Positions 13,452-24,430 are shown, numbered from the stretch's first letter. The stretch: 64,000 nucleotides of DNA from Ceratothoa steindachneri (GCA_963969495.1 OZ018321.1:66353035-66417034), one strand, 5' to 3'. Numbers and translations: made by a program. The notes: a model not told the origin generated them from the sequence alone.

Positions 13452-13935
13452 TAAGTTTTTAAATTGTCACGGAATATATTCCTTACCGTTTTATCGTGTT
13501 GTGATACCACCTTTTCTTTTCTTGGGCTATTAACAAAATCCATTGTATATCAAGTGTCATGTGATTTTCCCCTATTAAACAAAGCCCGTGCCCAATCCTA
13601 CTAGAAAGCCACTTGCCTCTGCCTGGAAAATGACCTACACTTTCTTATTCAAAAGTTTTCTTAAATCAACCTTTTGGGGGTTGAAGATGGTGGCTTAGTG
13701 GATGAGAGTGTTAGTTCTGATAGAGTTGAGCTCTTGATGATATAGCTTAAAATCCACTCCTTTATTTCACCTTCATATAGCGGTTAAAATAGTTTCCCCT
13801 TTTTATCAATTTCCATATCTACCATTTTCGATCTTAAGGTTTTAAAGGTCACGTAATATATCCCTCAGCATTTTACTAGGTTGTGAGACAACTTTTCCAT
13901 TCCTTGGGCTATTAACAACATGCATCGTATATTAG
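13452..13935. repeat. local duplication, two diverged ~100-bp copies
   Basis: The segments about 13452-13550 and 13837-13935 align over their length: both contain TTTTAAA, then GTCACG, ATATAT, a CTTGGGCTATTAACAA block and a CATTGTATAT-like end. They are diverged by roughly a fifth and separated by about 385 bp. No function is suggested. Confidence 0.5.
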
Positions 13936-13944
13936 ATATATACA

Positions 13945-14121
13945 GGGCGTACGGCGAATTAATGTGTAGTGGGCTTGTCTTTCCTAGAAAAGCTAGCCAC
14001 TACATAGTAATTAGTCAGACATCCTATATTATATGTAAAGTTTCAAAACTAAGCCATTAATAACTGTCTCGTAAACAGCAATGTAATATTTTACGGTATT
14101 TTTACAAGTCAGGCCTAAATA
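13945..14121 (+). mobile_element. mariner-like element fragment, left of the Gypsy insertion
   Basis: The sequence TACAGGGCGTACGGCGAATT near 13946 resembles a mariner or Tc1 terminal repeat start. The stretch runs to the 5-bp CTGTC duplicated on both sides of the LTR element, and the reading resumes at 19044 with a transposase N-terminus. The two halves are therefore inferred to be one short mariner-like fragment split by the LTR element. The terminal-repeat assignment is tentative. Confidence 0.4.
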
Positions 14122-14126
14122 CTGTC
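14122..14126. other. left 5-bp target duplication CTGTC of the LTR element
   Basis: CTGTC directly before the TGTAAGGG start of the 5' LTR. The same five bases follow the 3' LTR at 19039-19043. Confidence 0.75.
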
Positions 14127-15171
14127 TGTAAGGGAATTCCACGTGGAATCTCTTGTTCAGAATGGAACTTCCTTGCACTGTAGAAGGTTATTTTAGGCTT
14201 AAATTGGTAAGCCTAACCCCCACATCCCTCTTCCACAAGCGGTGACCTCGAACTACGTCCACCACGATTCACCTTTACTCGGGCTAGAATAGCCTCGGCA
14301 AGAAGATTCGAGGCCATTCGAGAGTAGAGCTGTTTCCCATAAACTCCCTCTCGCAGGAAGAACCTGGGACATAAATAGTGCTCGACTCCCATGAGGAGAC
14401 ACAAAGTTGAGAAGTCTCGCACAGACCCCAAGAAAATTCCCCTAGTTCTAAGTCAGGTGCTAACAACAAAGCAAAGTGACAGCTGGACTATTTTTGTGTT
14501 TTGGAATTAGCCCCAGCCAGTAAGGTAATTCCATTTAACGATCGCTACCGAGTGATTTTTCAGACTTCTCTCGTCAACACCTGTCAAAGCTCTCCTCGAT
14601 CGTGCCCTCGTTTTCGGGTGGCCGAAATACTCTCCCCTGGACCGGACGTTAGTGCCCCCCCCCCCCTCTCCTTTTTGGAGAACCGTCATCACTTTAACAT
14701 CCCGCTCAGAAGGTTCGAGCGGCCTCTCCTCACCTGCAGAATACATCCGTGAAGCCTTACCCTGACGTCTCACCCGGAATCCTCCGCAAGCCAACCCCTT
14801 TTCCCTTCAGTAACATCTTTGCGTTAATTCCCCCCATTTGAATAGTTTCCTCCCGTAACACATTAATTTTAACTTCATAGTCTGATTTATAGCTACAATG
14901 CCCCCATTCGTTTACTGATGTGATTTTACCTATCAATTCTCTCATCATTTTTATGTAAATAAAATTATATTTTTGTACATGCCTCTTTAAATAACCTTGA
15001 GCTTTGCTATTGCCCATAATATACCTGATCTCGTTGCACTCTTATCTAGTTGTTTGGCTCGTCGAACCTCGTGGCGTTCCGTCCTTTTTGTCGGTTCGCC
15101 TTGAAGTTATCGGTCCCTCCCTCCCATAGATATAATATGATATTGATATAATGTCATGTCATACCTCGACA
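14127..15171 (+). repeat. 5' LTR of a Gypsy-type element
   Basis: A 1045-bp repeat starting TGTAAGGGAATTCCACGTGG, matched in direct orientation by 18000-19038. It ends near CGACA, so the canonical TG...CA ends are present. The two LTRs differ by scattered substitutions and small indels, indicating an old insertion. No convincing primer binding site follows; the next bases are a TATATATTTATTAATA stretch. Confidence 0.85.
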
Positions 15172-15598
15172 TATATATTTATTAATATACATATTATATA
15201 ATTTCTGTGTCAAGTGTGTTTGGGGTTTTTACGAACCCGTGTCATTTTAATTTCTACATTAGAAGTTCTCTTGTTATTCACGTATATCCCTTTTGTTTTA
15301 ATTTTTGTATTGTATGGCAGAAGGCAAGTTCAAGTTAATTGAAGAGCAGTGGAACGTAATCTATTTAGATTTTTTGTCGGACTCCAGGTAATTAATTTTT
15401 TATTGTCTTTGAATTTTGGAGACTCTCCTGGTTATTAATTCAAAAGAGTTAAGGTCTTTGATGTTCTAATTCCGGTAGGTAGGTAGCTGTATTATTTTTT
15501 TTGTGAACAAGGCCTCATGAATATTGAAGTATTCGTTTCGCGTGGGTAGTGTCCTAGATAGTTTGCATGTCAGTGTTCCCTCACTTAACTGCGTAAAA

Positions 15599-17417
15599 AT
15601 GTCGCATTTCAAAAAATTTAAGAGTCAGGGTGAAATGTTAGGTCTTTCGGGCAAAGACCTTTTAAATTACATACAGGAAGAAGAGAGGAACGAACTGGCA
15701 GAGCGTAGGAAAGAGGAACTAAGAAAAACGGAGGAGATCAAACTGCAAACGGAGATGGAGAACAAACTGAAGATGGAGATGGAGGAGAACAAACTGAAAA
15801 TGGAGATGGAGATGGAGGAGAACAAACTGAAAGTTGAGATGGAGAATAACAAGATGGAGATGGAGAAGAACAAAATGGAGCTGGAAAAGAACAAAATTGA
15901 GATGTAAGAACGTAAACAAATTAGGTAACATGAGCTGGAAATGAGCCGAAATCAAATGGATTCTCACTTCATGGGTTCCTGGGCTGGAATTCCCCAAACC
16001 CCTTCAGTCCACCTTCCCGCTTTTAATGATGGAGAGGACTTTGGGTCATTTTTGACCCATTTTGAGAGAATCTTGAAGATCAATAGATAGGATCTCGAAA
16101 ATGATGGTGTCGCTCGCTTACTTTCCCTCCTAAATGCCCAGTTAAGGGATATCTTCGTATCCAGTCCCCCGGAAGCAACTTTGGACTATTCAACGTTAAA
16201 GTCCGAATTGCTAGCCGCTGTTCATATGAATAGAGAATTCTACCGCTCCCGATTTCACCAGGAAAGGATCCGCACTTGGCCAAACATCTACAACACGGTT
16301 ACATCCTCCAAAGACACCTTCAGTGTTGGCTGGATGCGTGCAAGATTCCCCAGGTCTACGAGTCCCTTTTGGACTTCTTCCTTAGTGATCAGCTTTTAGC
16401 TACCGTGGCTCCCAAAATTCACGTCTTCATTAAGGATAAACGGTGTACCACTTTCAAGGAGTGCTTGGAAGAGGTCGATGTCTACGCAGGTAGTCACGAT
16501 TTATACCCTAAGGATATTTAAAAAGCTCCCCAATCGCCCCCCAAAACTAAATTTTATGGCCCTAAGACCCCCCCTAAATTGGTTCCAAGATTTACTAAAG
16601 CTCCTAGTTTCTCGAAGCCAAGAATCTTCCATCCATCTGAACACCGATACGTTTAGCCCCTAGTTTCTTCTTCCCCGGTTTGCCATACCAAAATAACCCG
16701 ATCGTCTGCTACACCTGCGGAGTTCCCGGCCATTACCGCACGAACTGTCGTCAAAACTCCCAATTCGCAAACTCTCAGTCCCACCAAGTGCACCAAATCT
16801 GGGCTGCCCCTAATCCTCCTCCGTCGCCTACGGAGACTCCCGATCCTCCCTCACCCGCCAAAGACCCGGGCCATCAGGTAAACTTTCTTTTTAATGAGAA
16901 CAATCCTGGTGGATTAAAGCTCGAGAAAGGAACTGTGAACGGTCGCCCAGTATCCACCCTCGTCCGTGACACCAGGTGGACCTGCATTATAGTGTCTGAG
17001 GACCTACTCCTTCCTGTTTGCCCCGACCACAAGAAATTTGCCGTAGTCCACGACTACCTTGGCGGGGCCAGTCGTTCCCCAGTAATTCGTTGTCACATCG
17101 AGTGTGACTATATGTCCGGTTTGGCCGAAGTGGTAGCGGCCCCAATCCAATTCTGCTCCGTTTTGTTCGGTCAGAACCCCTTAATCCACCACCATCTCGT
17201 GGCCCAACCCGTGATTACCCGTACACAGGCAGCCCTGGAATCCCGTGCACCTGTTCCCCTGGAAATCCCTATCGACCCGGAGTTCCAAGCTCTCCGGGGC
17301 GACAAGTTTTCCCGCGCCCAGAAGGAGCCTGCTAATCTTCCCCTCCCTTTGGAGAGAAAACTAAAGCCCTCGAGCGTGAGTCTACCCGAGGTAACAAACG
17401 AGTGTCGTATCTCGTGA
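15599..17417 (+). pseudogene. gag-protease of the Gypsy-type element (broken)
   Basis: Gag packages the retrotransposon RNA and the protease cuts the polyprotein. I place the start at ATG 15599 (MSHFKKF) rather than the upstream ATG at 15524, because the LGLSGKDLLNYIQ block after it recurs in the gag at the window end. A charged coiled coil with repeated MEENKLKMEM units fills 15670-15904, ending in a TAA. The capsid part continues in the same frame (LTHFERILK, then LDYSTLKSELLAAVHMNREF), with a stop near 16088 and a frameshift near 16270 to a second frame ending at 16521. A third frame from 16680 carries the zinc knuckle CYTCGVPGHYRTNC (16707-16748). The protease active site reads VRDTRW instead of D-T/S-G, so the glycine is lost. 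Confidence 0.75.
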
Positions 17418-17529
17418 AGAAGGACTTATTGAGAGGTATAAAACTTAATTGGACATTAAGTCATGAGAAAGAAAATTCAAGCCTGGGACGGAGGGGCTGG
17501 TGCTACTTCCTACGGGAAGCAACAAACTT

Positions 17530-17626
17530 CTTAGCCAGTAAAAGGAACCCTACCCCGTCTTCGAGGCTAGAGGGCCCGTGGATTACCTCATCCATATTCC
17601 GGCGGGAACGAAGGTTTTCCAGGTGA
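17530..17626 (+). pseudogene. integrase C-terminal GPY/F remnant
   Basis: Read in one frame, this segment gives KEPYPVFEARGPVDYLIHIP and then GTKVFQVN, the GPY/F-type module found at the C-terminus of many Gypsy integrases. It is all that remains of pol and lies only about 120 bp after the protease region, which marks the internal deletion. The protein would have bound DNA or chromatin during integration. Confidence 0.6.
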
Positions 17627-17999
17627 ATTGTATATATATTATCTCATTAATGTTCCTAATTATGATTTTTTTTGGTCCACTAAATTGTTTAGTCTTTAGG
17701 CCCATATTTATGCCTCCATTTAGTTGTTATTGTTTTTTTGGTTCTACTGAAATGTCGCCAATGTTCTCCTGTGATTTTCTTTTGTTTAAAATTGTACTAG
17801 TTAAATTCTCTAGAATTGACCTGTTTAATGCTTATGTGCGTAAATTCCTCGCTGAGCTCAGATTTACGTTTTTTAGTGTGTACACCTGTCTTAGCAGGTC
17901 AGAATTTCCCTAGACCCCTTGATAATTCTAGTTTGACGGGTGGGATGATCCTTTCCTACGCAACTGCTCTGTAAAGCATCATCTTTCGGTTGGGAGATG
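17627..17999 (+). other. 3' internal untranslated part of the LTR element
   Basis: T-rich sequence between the integrase tail and the 3' LTR with no conserved frame. The purine run TGGGAGATG directly before the LTR at 17991-17999 is a plausible worn polypurine tract. Confidence 0.4.
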
Positions 18000-19038
18000 T
18001 GTGAGGGAATTCCACGTGGAATCTCTTGTTCAGAACGGAACTTCCTTGCGCTGTAGAAGTTTCTTTTAGGCTTAAATTGGTAAGCCTACCCCCTCCCCTT
18101 CCTTCCACTAGCAGCGTCCTCGAACTGCGTCCACCACGATTCATATTTACACGGGCTAGAATACCCTCGGCAAGAAGATTCGAGGCCATTCGAGAGGAGA
18201 GCTGTTTTCCACTAAACACCCCTTCACGGAGAGAGCCTGGGACATCAATAGTGATTAACTCCCATGAGGAGAAACAAAGTTGAGAAGTCTCGCCTGGACG
18301 CCAAGAAAATTCCCCTAGTTCCAAGTCAGGTGCTAACAACAAAACAAAGTGACGGCTAAACTATTTTTGTGTATTGGAATTAGCCCCATCTAGTGAGGTA
18401 ATTCCATTTAACGATCGCTACCAAGTGATTTTTCCGACTTCTCTCGTCAACTCCTGTCGAAGCCCTCCTCGTTTGCCCCTCGTTTTTGGGTGGCCGAAAT
18501 ACTCTTCCCTGGACCGGACGTTACCACCCCCCCCATCTTTTTTGGAGAACCGTTATCACTTTAACATTCCGCTCAGAAGCTTCGAGCGGCCACACCTCAC
18601 GTGCAGAAGACATCAGTGAAGCCTTCCTCTGACGTCTCACCCGGAATCCTCCGCAAGCCAACCCCTTTTCCCTTCAGTAACATCTTTGCGTTAATTCCCC
18701 CCATTTGAATAGTTTCCTCCCGTAACACATCAATTTTAACTTCATAGTCTGATTTATAACTACAATGCCCCCATTCGTTTACTGATGTGATTTTACCTAT
18801 CAATTCTATCATCATTTTTATGTAAATAAAATTATATTTTTGTACATGCCTCTTTAAATAACCTTGAGCTTTGCCATTGCCCATAATATACCTGACCTCG
18901 TTGTACTTTTATCTAGTTGTAGCGCCCTTCGAAACTCGTGGCGTTCCGTCCCTTTTGTTGGTTCTCCTTGAAGTTATCGGTCCCTCCCTCCCATAGATAT
19001 AATATGGTATTGATATATTGTAATGTCATACTACGATA
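18000..19038 (+). repeat. 3' LTR of the Gypsy-type element
   Basis: A 1039-bp direct repeat of 14127-15171, beginning TGTGAGGGAATTCCACGTGG and ending CGATA, where the expected CA has mutated to TA. It is followed at once by the target duplication CTGTC. Confidence 0.85.
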
Positions 19039-19043
19039 CTGTC

Positions 19044-19244
19044 CAATCGCATCGTTGTTTAAAGCAAGCTTTTGAAGAAAACAGAATAAGTCGTCACACA
19101 GCCTACGATTGGCTTAAAAAGTTTCAGCCTGGCCAATTCGATCTCCAGGATCAGCCAAGAAGTGATCGACCCTTACTTATTGACAATAAATATTTGTGTG
19201 CGTGTCACAGCCGATCAACTTCTGACATCACACGAGCTGGGTGA
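19044..19244 (+). pseudogene. mariner-like transposase N-terminal fragment
   Basis: An open frame encodes a helix-turn-helix of the mariner/SETMAR type: AFEENRISRHTAYDWLKKF, then GQFDLQDQPRSDRP, then IDNKYL. The Asp-Arg-Pro corresponds to the Gly-Arg-Pro linker of intact transposases. The frame stops at 19242 and no catalytic domain follows. The LTR element ends in the 5' part of this fragment, so its upstream half lies at 13945-14121. Confidence 0.6.
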
Positions 19245-19484
19245 AGTGTTTGTATTTTTTGTATTTTTACATTTTTTACTTCAATCACCACATTTTTATC
19301 TTTAGCCTTTAATTCGTGATATTGTTCTCTTTATTGTTTTTAACTATTATTTTATATATATATGTTTTTGATATAGCCCGAAGATGGGTCTAAAGCCCGA
19401 AACGTTGGCTAATATATGTTATATTCAGTGGTTGCTCTTCTTTTCCTGCTGAGATCCCTGCTTGCTAAAAGAAGAAACATTCCG

Positions 19485-19485
<1 letters not shown>
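19245..19485 (+). mobile_element. Penelope-like element terminal fragment
   Basis: No protein is readable, but the stretch carries the hairpin ending CCCGAAACGTTGG that recurs at the ends of the two other Penelope fragments here and, like them, runs within about 80 bp into a long (TA)n tract. On this basis it is assigned as the terminal part of a Penelope-like element. Confidence 0.45.
19375..19408 (+). ncRNA. hammerhead-ribozyme-like hairpin
   Basis: Sequence: GCCCGAAGATGGGTC, TAAA, GCCCGAAACGTTGG. The GGG/CCC stem followed by CGAAAC resembles stem II and the downstream core of the hammerhead motifs known from Penelope-like elements. The upstream core reads CCGAAGA where the catalytic consensus is CUGAUGA, so self-cleavage is doubtful. 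Confidence 0.4.

Positions 19486-19538
<53 letters not shown>
19486..19538. repeat. (TA)n microsatellite
   Basis: About 26 TA units between the Penelope tail and the left end of a Tc1-like element. Confidence 0.95.
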
Positions 19539-19540
<2 letters not shown>

Positions 19541-21022
19541 AACTTAATGGGACAGGTATGAAAAAGTGAAGAATATGATTGCAACTCATATATTTCATAC
19601 GTGATATAATACAAATAAACATTTTTTGCCTATATTCTATCAATAATTGATATATGATGTGTCATCCTTTTTCTTTTATTTCCGTTTTTATGCGTTTTTG
19701 CATATTGTGCATAAGGGGTTGGAGGAACCTTAAGACATTCAATGTGTGATTACGTTTATTTCTATTTTTTCAGTCATTATCTTATTGTTAAATTACATGT
19801 GATAAATCTTTGTTAAAGATATTTGCGAAGAAACATTTTTGAAGCTCAAAGAACTCAAGCTATTGCATTGTCCAGAGAGGGATTATCCCAAGTCAAAATT
19901 GAAAGAAAATTCAAATGCTCAAGAAAACGGTGTCGAAACAACCAGGAAAAGATACAATGAGATCAATTCTTTCAAAAACTGTGATGGTTAAGGTCGCACA
20001 ATGTGTAGAACTCGGAGGAAAGAGAGGTTGCTGAGAAGAACATCTCTGTCGTTAGGATAAAAAACAACTTCATCTGATGTAGCTACTCTGTTTCGGGCAG
20101 CAACAAACGAAGAGATATTAGGACTAACAGTAAGAAGAAGGTTATTAAAAGCTGGACATAGAGGATGAAAGGCTAGAGAGAAACCCTGGCTGCCTCAGAT
20201 GAAGAAGAGGTAGCGATTAGGGTAAAGTTGTTTGGTCTGATAAAGGCAATTTTTAGGTAGGTTCTACACATTAGTTTACACCAATGTATTACGCTTGTGC
20301 ACATTTTCATTGGATACCAAATATGATAAGTAGAATTTGTATTGCTCCTCAGATCTTTGAAACCAAGGGAGATATTTAAGATCGTAGAAGAGTTGGGGAA
20401 TCTTATGATCCGAGATGTGTTGTCACAAAGCTCATATTTGGAGATGGCAGTGTAATGGTTTAAGGCTGCATGTCGTTTTCAGTTCCAGGATTGTTGTTCA
20501 CTTAGGAGGGCATAATGAATTCCAATACTTACACTAGCATGTTAGTCCAGGTTTATCAACCTTCCTTAGGTACATTATTTAATGATGACATACTAGATGG
20601 TGTAATCTTCCAACATGAAAATGTTCCATGCCACACATCTAAAGTCTCAAAGGGTTGGTTTAAAGTAAAAAAGGTGATGTTGATGAAATGGGCCCCTCAA
20701 TCTCCAGAGCTTAACCCTATTGAACATTTGTGGTCACACTTGGGCACAAGAGTAAGGATGCAAAAATGTTCCTTAAAAAGTGAATTAACAGCCAAAATTC
20801 AAAGAAGAGTGCCAGAAAATTGAGCCAACCACCCATGCAACTTAATCTCAAGTATGCAAAAACAAATATAAGCGGTCGTAAAAGCAAAGGAGGACATATC
20901 AAATATTAATTATTGATAGAATATGCGCAAAAATGTTTATTTGTATTATGTCAAATATGAAATAAATGAGTTTCTTTTATATTCTTCACTTTTTCATACC
21001 AGCTGCATAATTTTGGCCAATG

Positions 21023-21023
<1 letters not shown>
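19539..21023 (+). mobile_element. Tc1-like DNA transposon, copy 1
   Basis: A 1.5-kb element with long imperfect terminal inverted repeats. GGTATGAAAAAGTGAAGAAT near 19554 and its complement near 20981-21000 begin inverted repeats extending about 120 bp inward. It lies between two (TA)n tracts, as expected for an element that targets TA. Its transposase is decayed. The same family recurs inverted at 40.75 kb. Confidence 0.75.
19830..20823 (+). pseudogene. Tc1-like transposase, decayed
   Basis: The N-terminal half is readable only in pieces (HTH remnants near 19850-20150, including SSDVATLFRAATNEE). The C-terminal 102 codons (20515-20823) are open and carry the DDE end: FQHENVPCHTSK, then APQSPELNPIEHLW. 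Spacing between the second and third acidic positions is 34 residues (DD34E), but the second aspartate is Glu, which should abolish activity. Stops and frameshifts upstream confirm it is dead. Confidence 0.75.

Positions 21024-21088
<65 letters not shown>
21024..21088. repeat. (TA)n microsatellite
   Basis: About 32 TA units directly right of Tc1 copy 1. Confidence 0.95.
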
Positions 21089-21091
<3 letters not shown>

Positions 21092-21299
21092 CTGTTAAAG
21101 TCTACACCACTGGCAGCGTTATTCACTATAGCTTGTAATGTCTTTATTATCCTTACAAGTTGTTTTACTAGGCATGTGAGGCAAGAAAAACACTCTACTC
21201 GCAAAAGACATAATTCATTCCGAGACGTCTTTAAATCTTTGCAAGTTATCTTCAAGAAATGAACAATGACAATGATTTAAGATTCAACGATATATAAAA

Positions 21300-22395
21300 A
21301 GGTTTTCAAATTTCGTTAAAATCAGTCAAATAGTTATGAATTATTGCCAAATAATTCCCCGGCTAACCATCGGAAGAGTTTGGCAATTATATTCTTCGAA
21401 AGAGAATTGAAAACAACATAAGGAGTTCAAATCACGTTAGAATTGGTCTAATAGTTATGATTTTATTAGCAAAAATCAATTATTCCTGGACTAACCTAGG
21501 GAGGACCTTGTCAATTATATCATTTGAAACAGAATATTAAATAATATTAGGGTTTCAAATTTTTAAAAATCGGCCGAATAGTTATGATGTATTTGCTAAT
21601 TAATTCCCTTGCTAACCTTGAGAAAAGGACTTTGGCAATTATATCATTCGAAAGAGAATGTAAAACAACATAAGGGTTTCAAATTTCGTTAGAATCGGCT
21701 AAATAGTTATAATTTTATTGGCAAAACAATATAATTTTCAGGGTAACCTTGGAAAGACCTTGTCAATTATATCCTTTAAAAGAGAGGGTAAAATAACATA
21801 ACGGTTTCATTTTTGTTTAATCAGCCGAATACAAATGATGTTATTGCCAAATAATTCCCTTGATATCTTAGGAGGACCTTGGCAATTATTTCATTTGAAG
21901 GAGAATGTAAAACAATATAAGGGTTTCACATTCTTTTAGGGTAAATATGTAGATAAGCGACTCTAACGATGGTACGTACTATTTCTTCCTTGTTCCAAAA
22001 TGATTCACGTTTTTGGAGTACATTTAAGGGGACGGCTCGTGTAAGGGGGGACCACACAATGGGGGGGACCACACTACGATGATCCTGAGTTTCATTAAAT
22101 TGGAAGGGGGGCACAGCCCCCCAGTATATAATCCTAATTGTTTATAGACTAATGTGCTAACGTTTACAGAGGTGAATGATTTAACTACATCATATCAGCA
22201 CCTTTAATCGTTTTTCGAATTATAATGGGGGTGGGGGTGGGGTCTGACGTCAAATGACTCGAACGCGCATGAATATTCCGAGAGGGGTGAACGAAAATGT
22301 TTACCAAAAAAACCCACTTTTTCGGCCAAGTCGCTAATCTACATATTTACCTCTTTTAGAATCGGCAGAATAGTTCTAATGTGATTACCAAAAAA
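21300..22395 (+). repeat. degenerate ~122-bp tandem array
   Basis: Five to six diverged units of about 122 bp, each with a TTTCAAATTTCGTTAGAATC-like start, an AATAGTTATGA core, a CTTGGCAATTATATCATT block and an AACATAAGGG end. Unit starts fall near 21305, 21428, 21552, 21675 and 21803. The last unit (from about 21922) is split by a 412-bp insertion and resumes at 22352. No coding capacity. Confidence 0.75.
21940..22351. mobile_element. 412-bp MITE with 23-bp TIRs and 8-bp target duplication
   Basis: Ends are inverted: GGTAAATATGTAGAT at the left and ATCTACATATTTACC at the right, continuing to AGCGACT, with one mismatch in about 23 bp. The flanking 8 bp TCTTTTAG occurs at 21932-21939 and 22352-22359. 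It interrupts a unit of the 122-bp array. There is no open frame. Eight-bp duplications fit hAT-, P- or Merlin-type transposases; the family is not determined. Confidence 0.85.
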
Positions 22396-22778
22396 AACAC
22401 AAAGCAAAACTGGGACCGACCGACCGCCCGACTTTAGGATATACATGTAGAGTCGCCCGCGAATAGACTCGAACACCATTAAAAACAAACAAATAATTCA
22501 AGATCTTCGTTAACGCTTTGTAGCCGCCTATCATAATACGTAGTGGCCTTGTGTAAAGATCTCGATACAGTTTTAAGTACATCTAAATTCAGTTGATAAT
22601 ACGATACGAGACAGGAAGTCTCATGTATCTTTTTAGGTTCACCATTTTACTTTTTCTATTCGTTACATTGTATTTATTTCATGAAGTTATGCGTTCTTTG
22701 TAAATTTAATTTATTTGGGTTAAATAAAAGTATGTAAATTTGCATTTCTAGCTGTGAGTCGTAAACATTTGCCGATCA

Positions 22779-22781
<3 letters not shown>
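22396..22781. other. unassigned sequence
   Basis: No motif recognised between the tandem array and a (TA)n tract. A GACCGACCGACCGCCCGAC run near 22413 is a small simple repeat. Confidence 0.3.
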
Positions 22782-22868
<87 letters not shown>

Positions 22869-22878
22869 ATTATTATTG
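22782..22878. repeat. (TA)n(TTA)n microsatellite
   Basis: About 41 TA units followed by a short ATT/TTA run. It abuts the terminal part of the Penelope-like fragment on the minus strand. Confidence 0.95.
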
Positions 22879-24430
22879 TTAAAGACCATTTGCTGCTGAG
22901 CTTTGATTAACTTTATTCTTTGCTTCTCTAATTTTCTTCTTATACTTTTTTCGCCTGGCGAAAGGTTATGGATAAGGGATCCAATATTCATAATTTATTG
23001 TAGCTGAGCTTTCGATCACATTTGACCATCTTCTGCGCGAAATTATTTTACACTGTTTAGACATCTCCAAACCATACATTTATTTATATACTTAGGTTAA
23101 TCATTTGTATAAACATACTATTATGGTGCCAAGGTTCATATTAGGACACCTGGTGAAGGAGAAATTTATTAGTATTAACTATTTAATCTGTTAAGAGTTT
23201 TAAGGTCCTATGCATAGCCATCTGTTGGTCATTAAGCTTCGGTCTCTCTTCTTCGATTAAGATAGCTTCCATGATGTGAAGGTGGGTGCTGTCAGTTCTC
23301 GTCTGATTACGGTGTACCCCACTAAAATTTCTCTTGAGAGGTGGGTTTCGTGTTGCTTAAGTAGTGACTTTTGATAGCTCCGATTTGAAGGGTATGGTGA
23401 GTCGACGAGATAAGGATGTAGTTATCATTCCAATGTATTTATTCGAAGAATGAAGCTTACATTCTTCATGCGGGCATTTAAATTCGTAAATTACATTGAA
23501 GGCTTTCATTTCTTTTGTTTTGCTTGTGATATTGCTAATAAAGTGATTGCAATTTTCTTGGTTTTGTTGTATATTATCAGTTGTAACTTTTCTTCCGGAC
23601 TCTTACATTTTGTATTTTGTGTCCATTTTATATGAATCACTCATATGGTTTTTATATATGACATTTATTGGGCCTTGCTTATTATTTTCTTTTGTATTCT
23701 TATGGAAATTTGGCAAAAATGTTTTTGTCTCTTTGTCTAACATAGTGTTGGAGAAACCATTGTTAATTAATACTTGCCTTATTCGTTGAATTTCTTTATG
23801 GAATAATGCCCATGAAGAACTGCATTTGTATGTGCATCTGATGTATGTTCGTATGACACTTGGATCTTTCTGGACATTCGTCTTATCCATTGAAACAACC
23901 TCCAGAATTTGGGTGTTGTGTATACACTTGGGTTTTGTACTTATTTAACATGCTATTACTTCAATATCAAATGAAGGTAAAATTCCGTTACGGTTTATTT
24001 CATAAGTAAATTCTATTACAGATTGTTCTTCCGTTCACCTTTTTATTTTTTTAAATTCGTTTTCATCTTTAATTTAAAGATATATATCATTTAAAATTCA
24101 ACAGTAGGTTGAAGGCTTTGAATGATTCTCCGTGAATGTTTCTTTTTCTAATCGACTCGTAGAAGTTAGAAAAAGTGGCTCCTAGTGGTGATCCAGTGCA
24201 ACTCCATTTATTTTCTTGTAGAGTTTTCGATCCGGCGCGCGGAAGGGTGCTTCTTCCATTGTGCAAGCTCTCAAAATATTTCTTAATATGTTGGAATATA
24301 GTTTTGGGGCATTTTTGTTCGAGTTATGATAAAATTCTTTAATTATTATATTTATTACTGCTTTAGTTGGTTCGTTGGCGAAAAGGCTTTCTACATCCAG
24401 TGAGGGGAGGATTTCAACTGCTCTGTTTGT
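22879..24430 (-). pseudogene. Penelope-like retroelement, RT to GIY-YIG, decayed
   Basis: Penelope-like elements encode a reverse transcriptase joined to a GIY-YIG endonuclease. Read on the minus strand from 24430: ILPSLDVESLFANEPTKAV (RT block with the first catalytic Asp), then INGVALGSPLGATFSNFY (glycine-rich block), then a linker frame at 23890-23603, then NVIYEFKCP and NKYIGM (GIY-YIG core, 23535-23420) and MEAILIEEERPKLN at the C-terminal end. The RT Tyr-x-Asp-Asp block is not readable. Frame changes and stops are frequent. Downstream come a hammerhead-like hairpin at 23001-23042, a 41-codon frame at 22991-22869 that may be the N-terminal stub from the element's terminal repeat, and then the (TA)n tract. 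Confidence 0.75.
23001..23042 (-). ncRNA. hammerhead-ribozyme-like hairpin
   Basis: Minus-strand sequence: GCAGAAGATGGTC, AAATGT, GATCGAAAGCTCAGC. The GGTC/GATC stem followed by CGAAA matches the pattern at 19375 and 39235. The upstream core (AGAAGA) departs from CUGAUGA. It lies at the 3' side of the Penelope coding part, where such motifs are known in this group. Confidence 0.45.

Larger units (their letters stand above)
14127..19038 (+). mobile_element. Gypsy-type LTR retrotransposon, internally deleted
   Basis: A 4.9-kb element with two LTRs and a CTGTC target duplication (14122-14126, 19039-19043). The internal 2.8 kb holds a coiled-coil gag, a zinc knuckle, a protease remnant and the very end of an integrase. 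Reverse transcriptase, RNase H and the integrase core are absent. The gap lies between about 17380 and 17540. It is non-autonomous and dead. The Gypsy assignment rests on the CX2CX4HX4C knuckle, the order gag-protease-integrase tail and the GPY/F-type end; placement within Gypsy is inference. Confidence 0.8.

Noticed and set aside
15667..15997. Minus-strand Ser/Ile/Phe-rich and Leu/His-rich frames
   Set aside because: Shadows of the coiled-coil repeat of the gag on the plus strand.
20923..21262. Frames of repeating Tyr-Ile
   Set aside because: Translation of a (TA)n microsatellite; the same artefact occurs at 22.8, 35.5, 38.4 and 42.5-42.8 kb.
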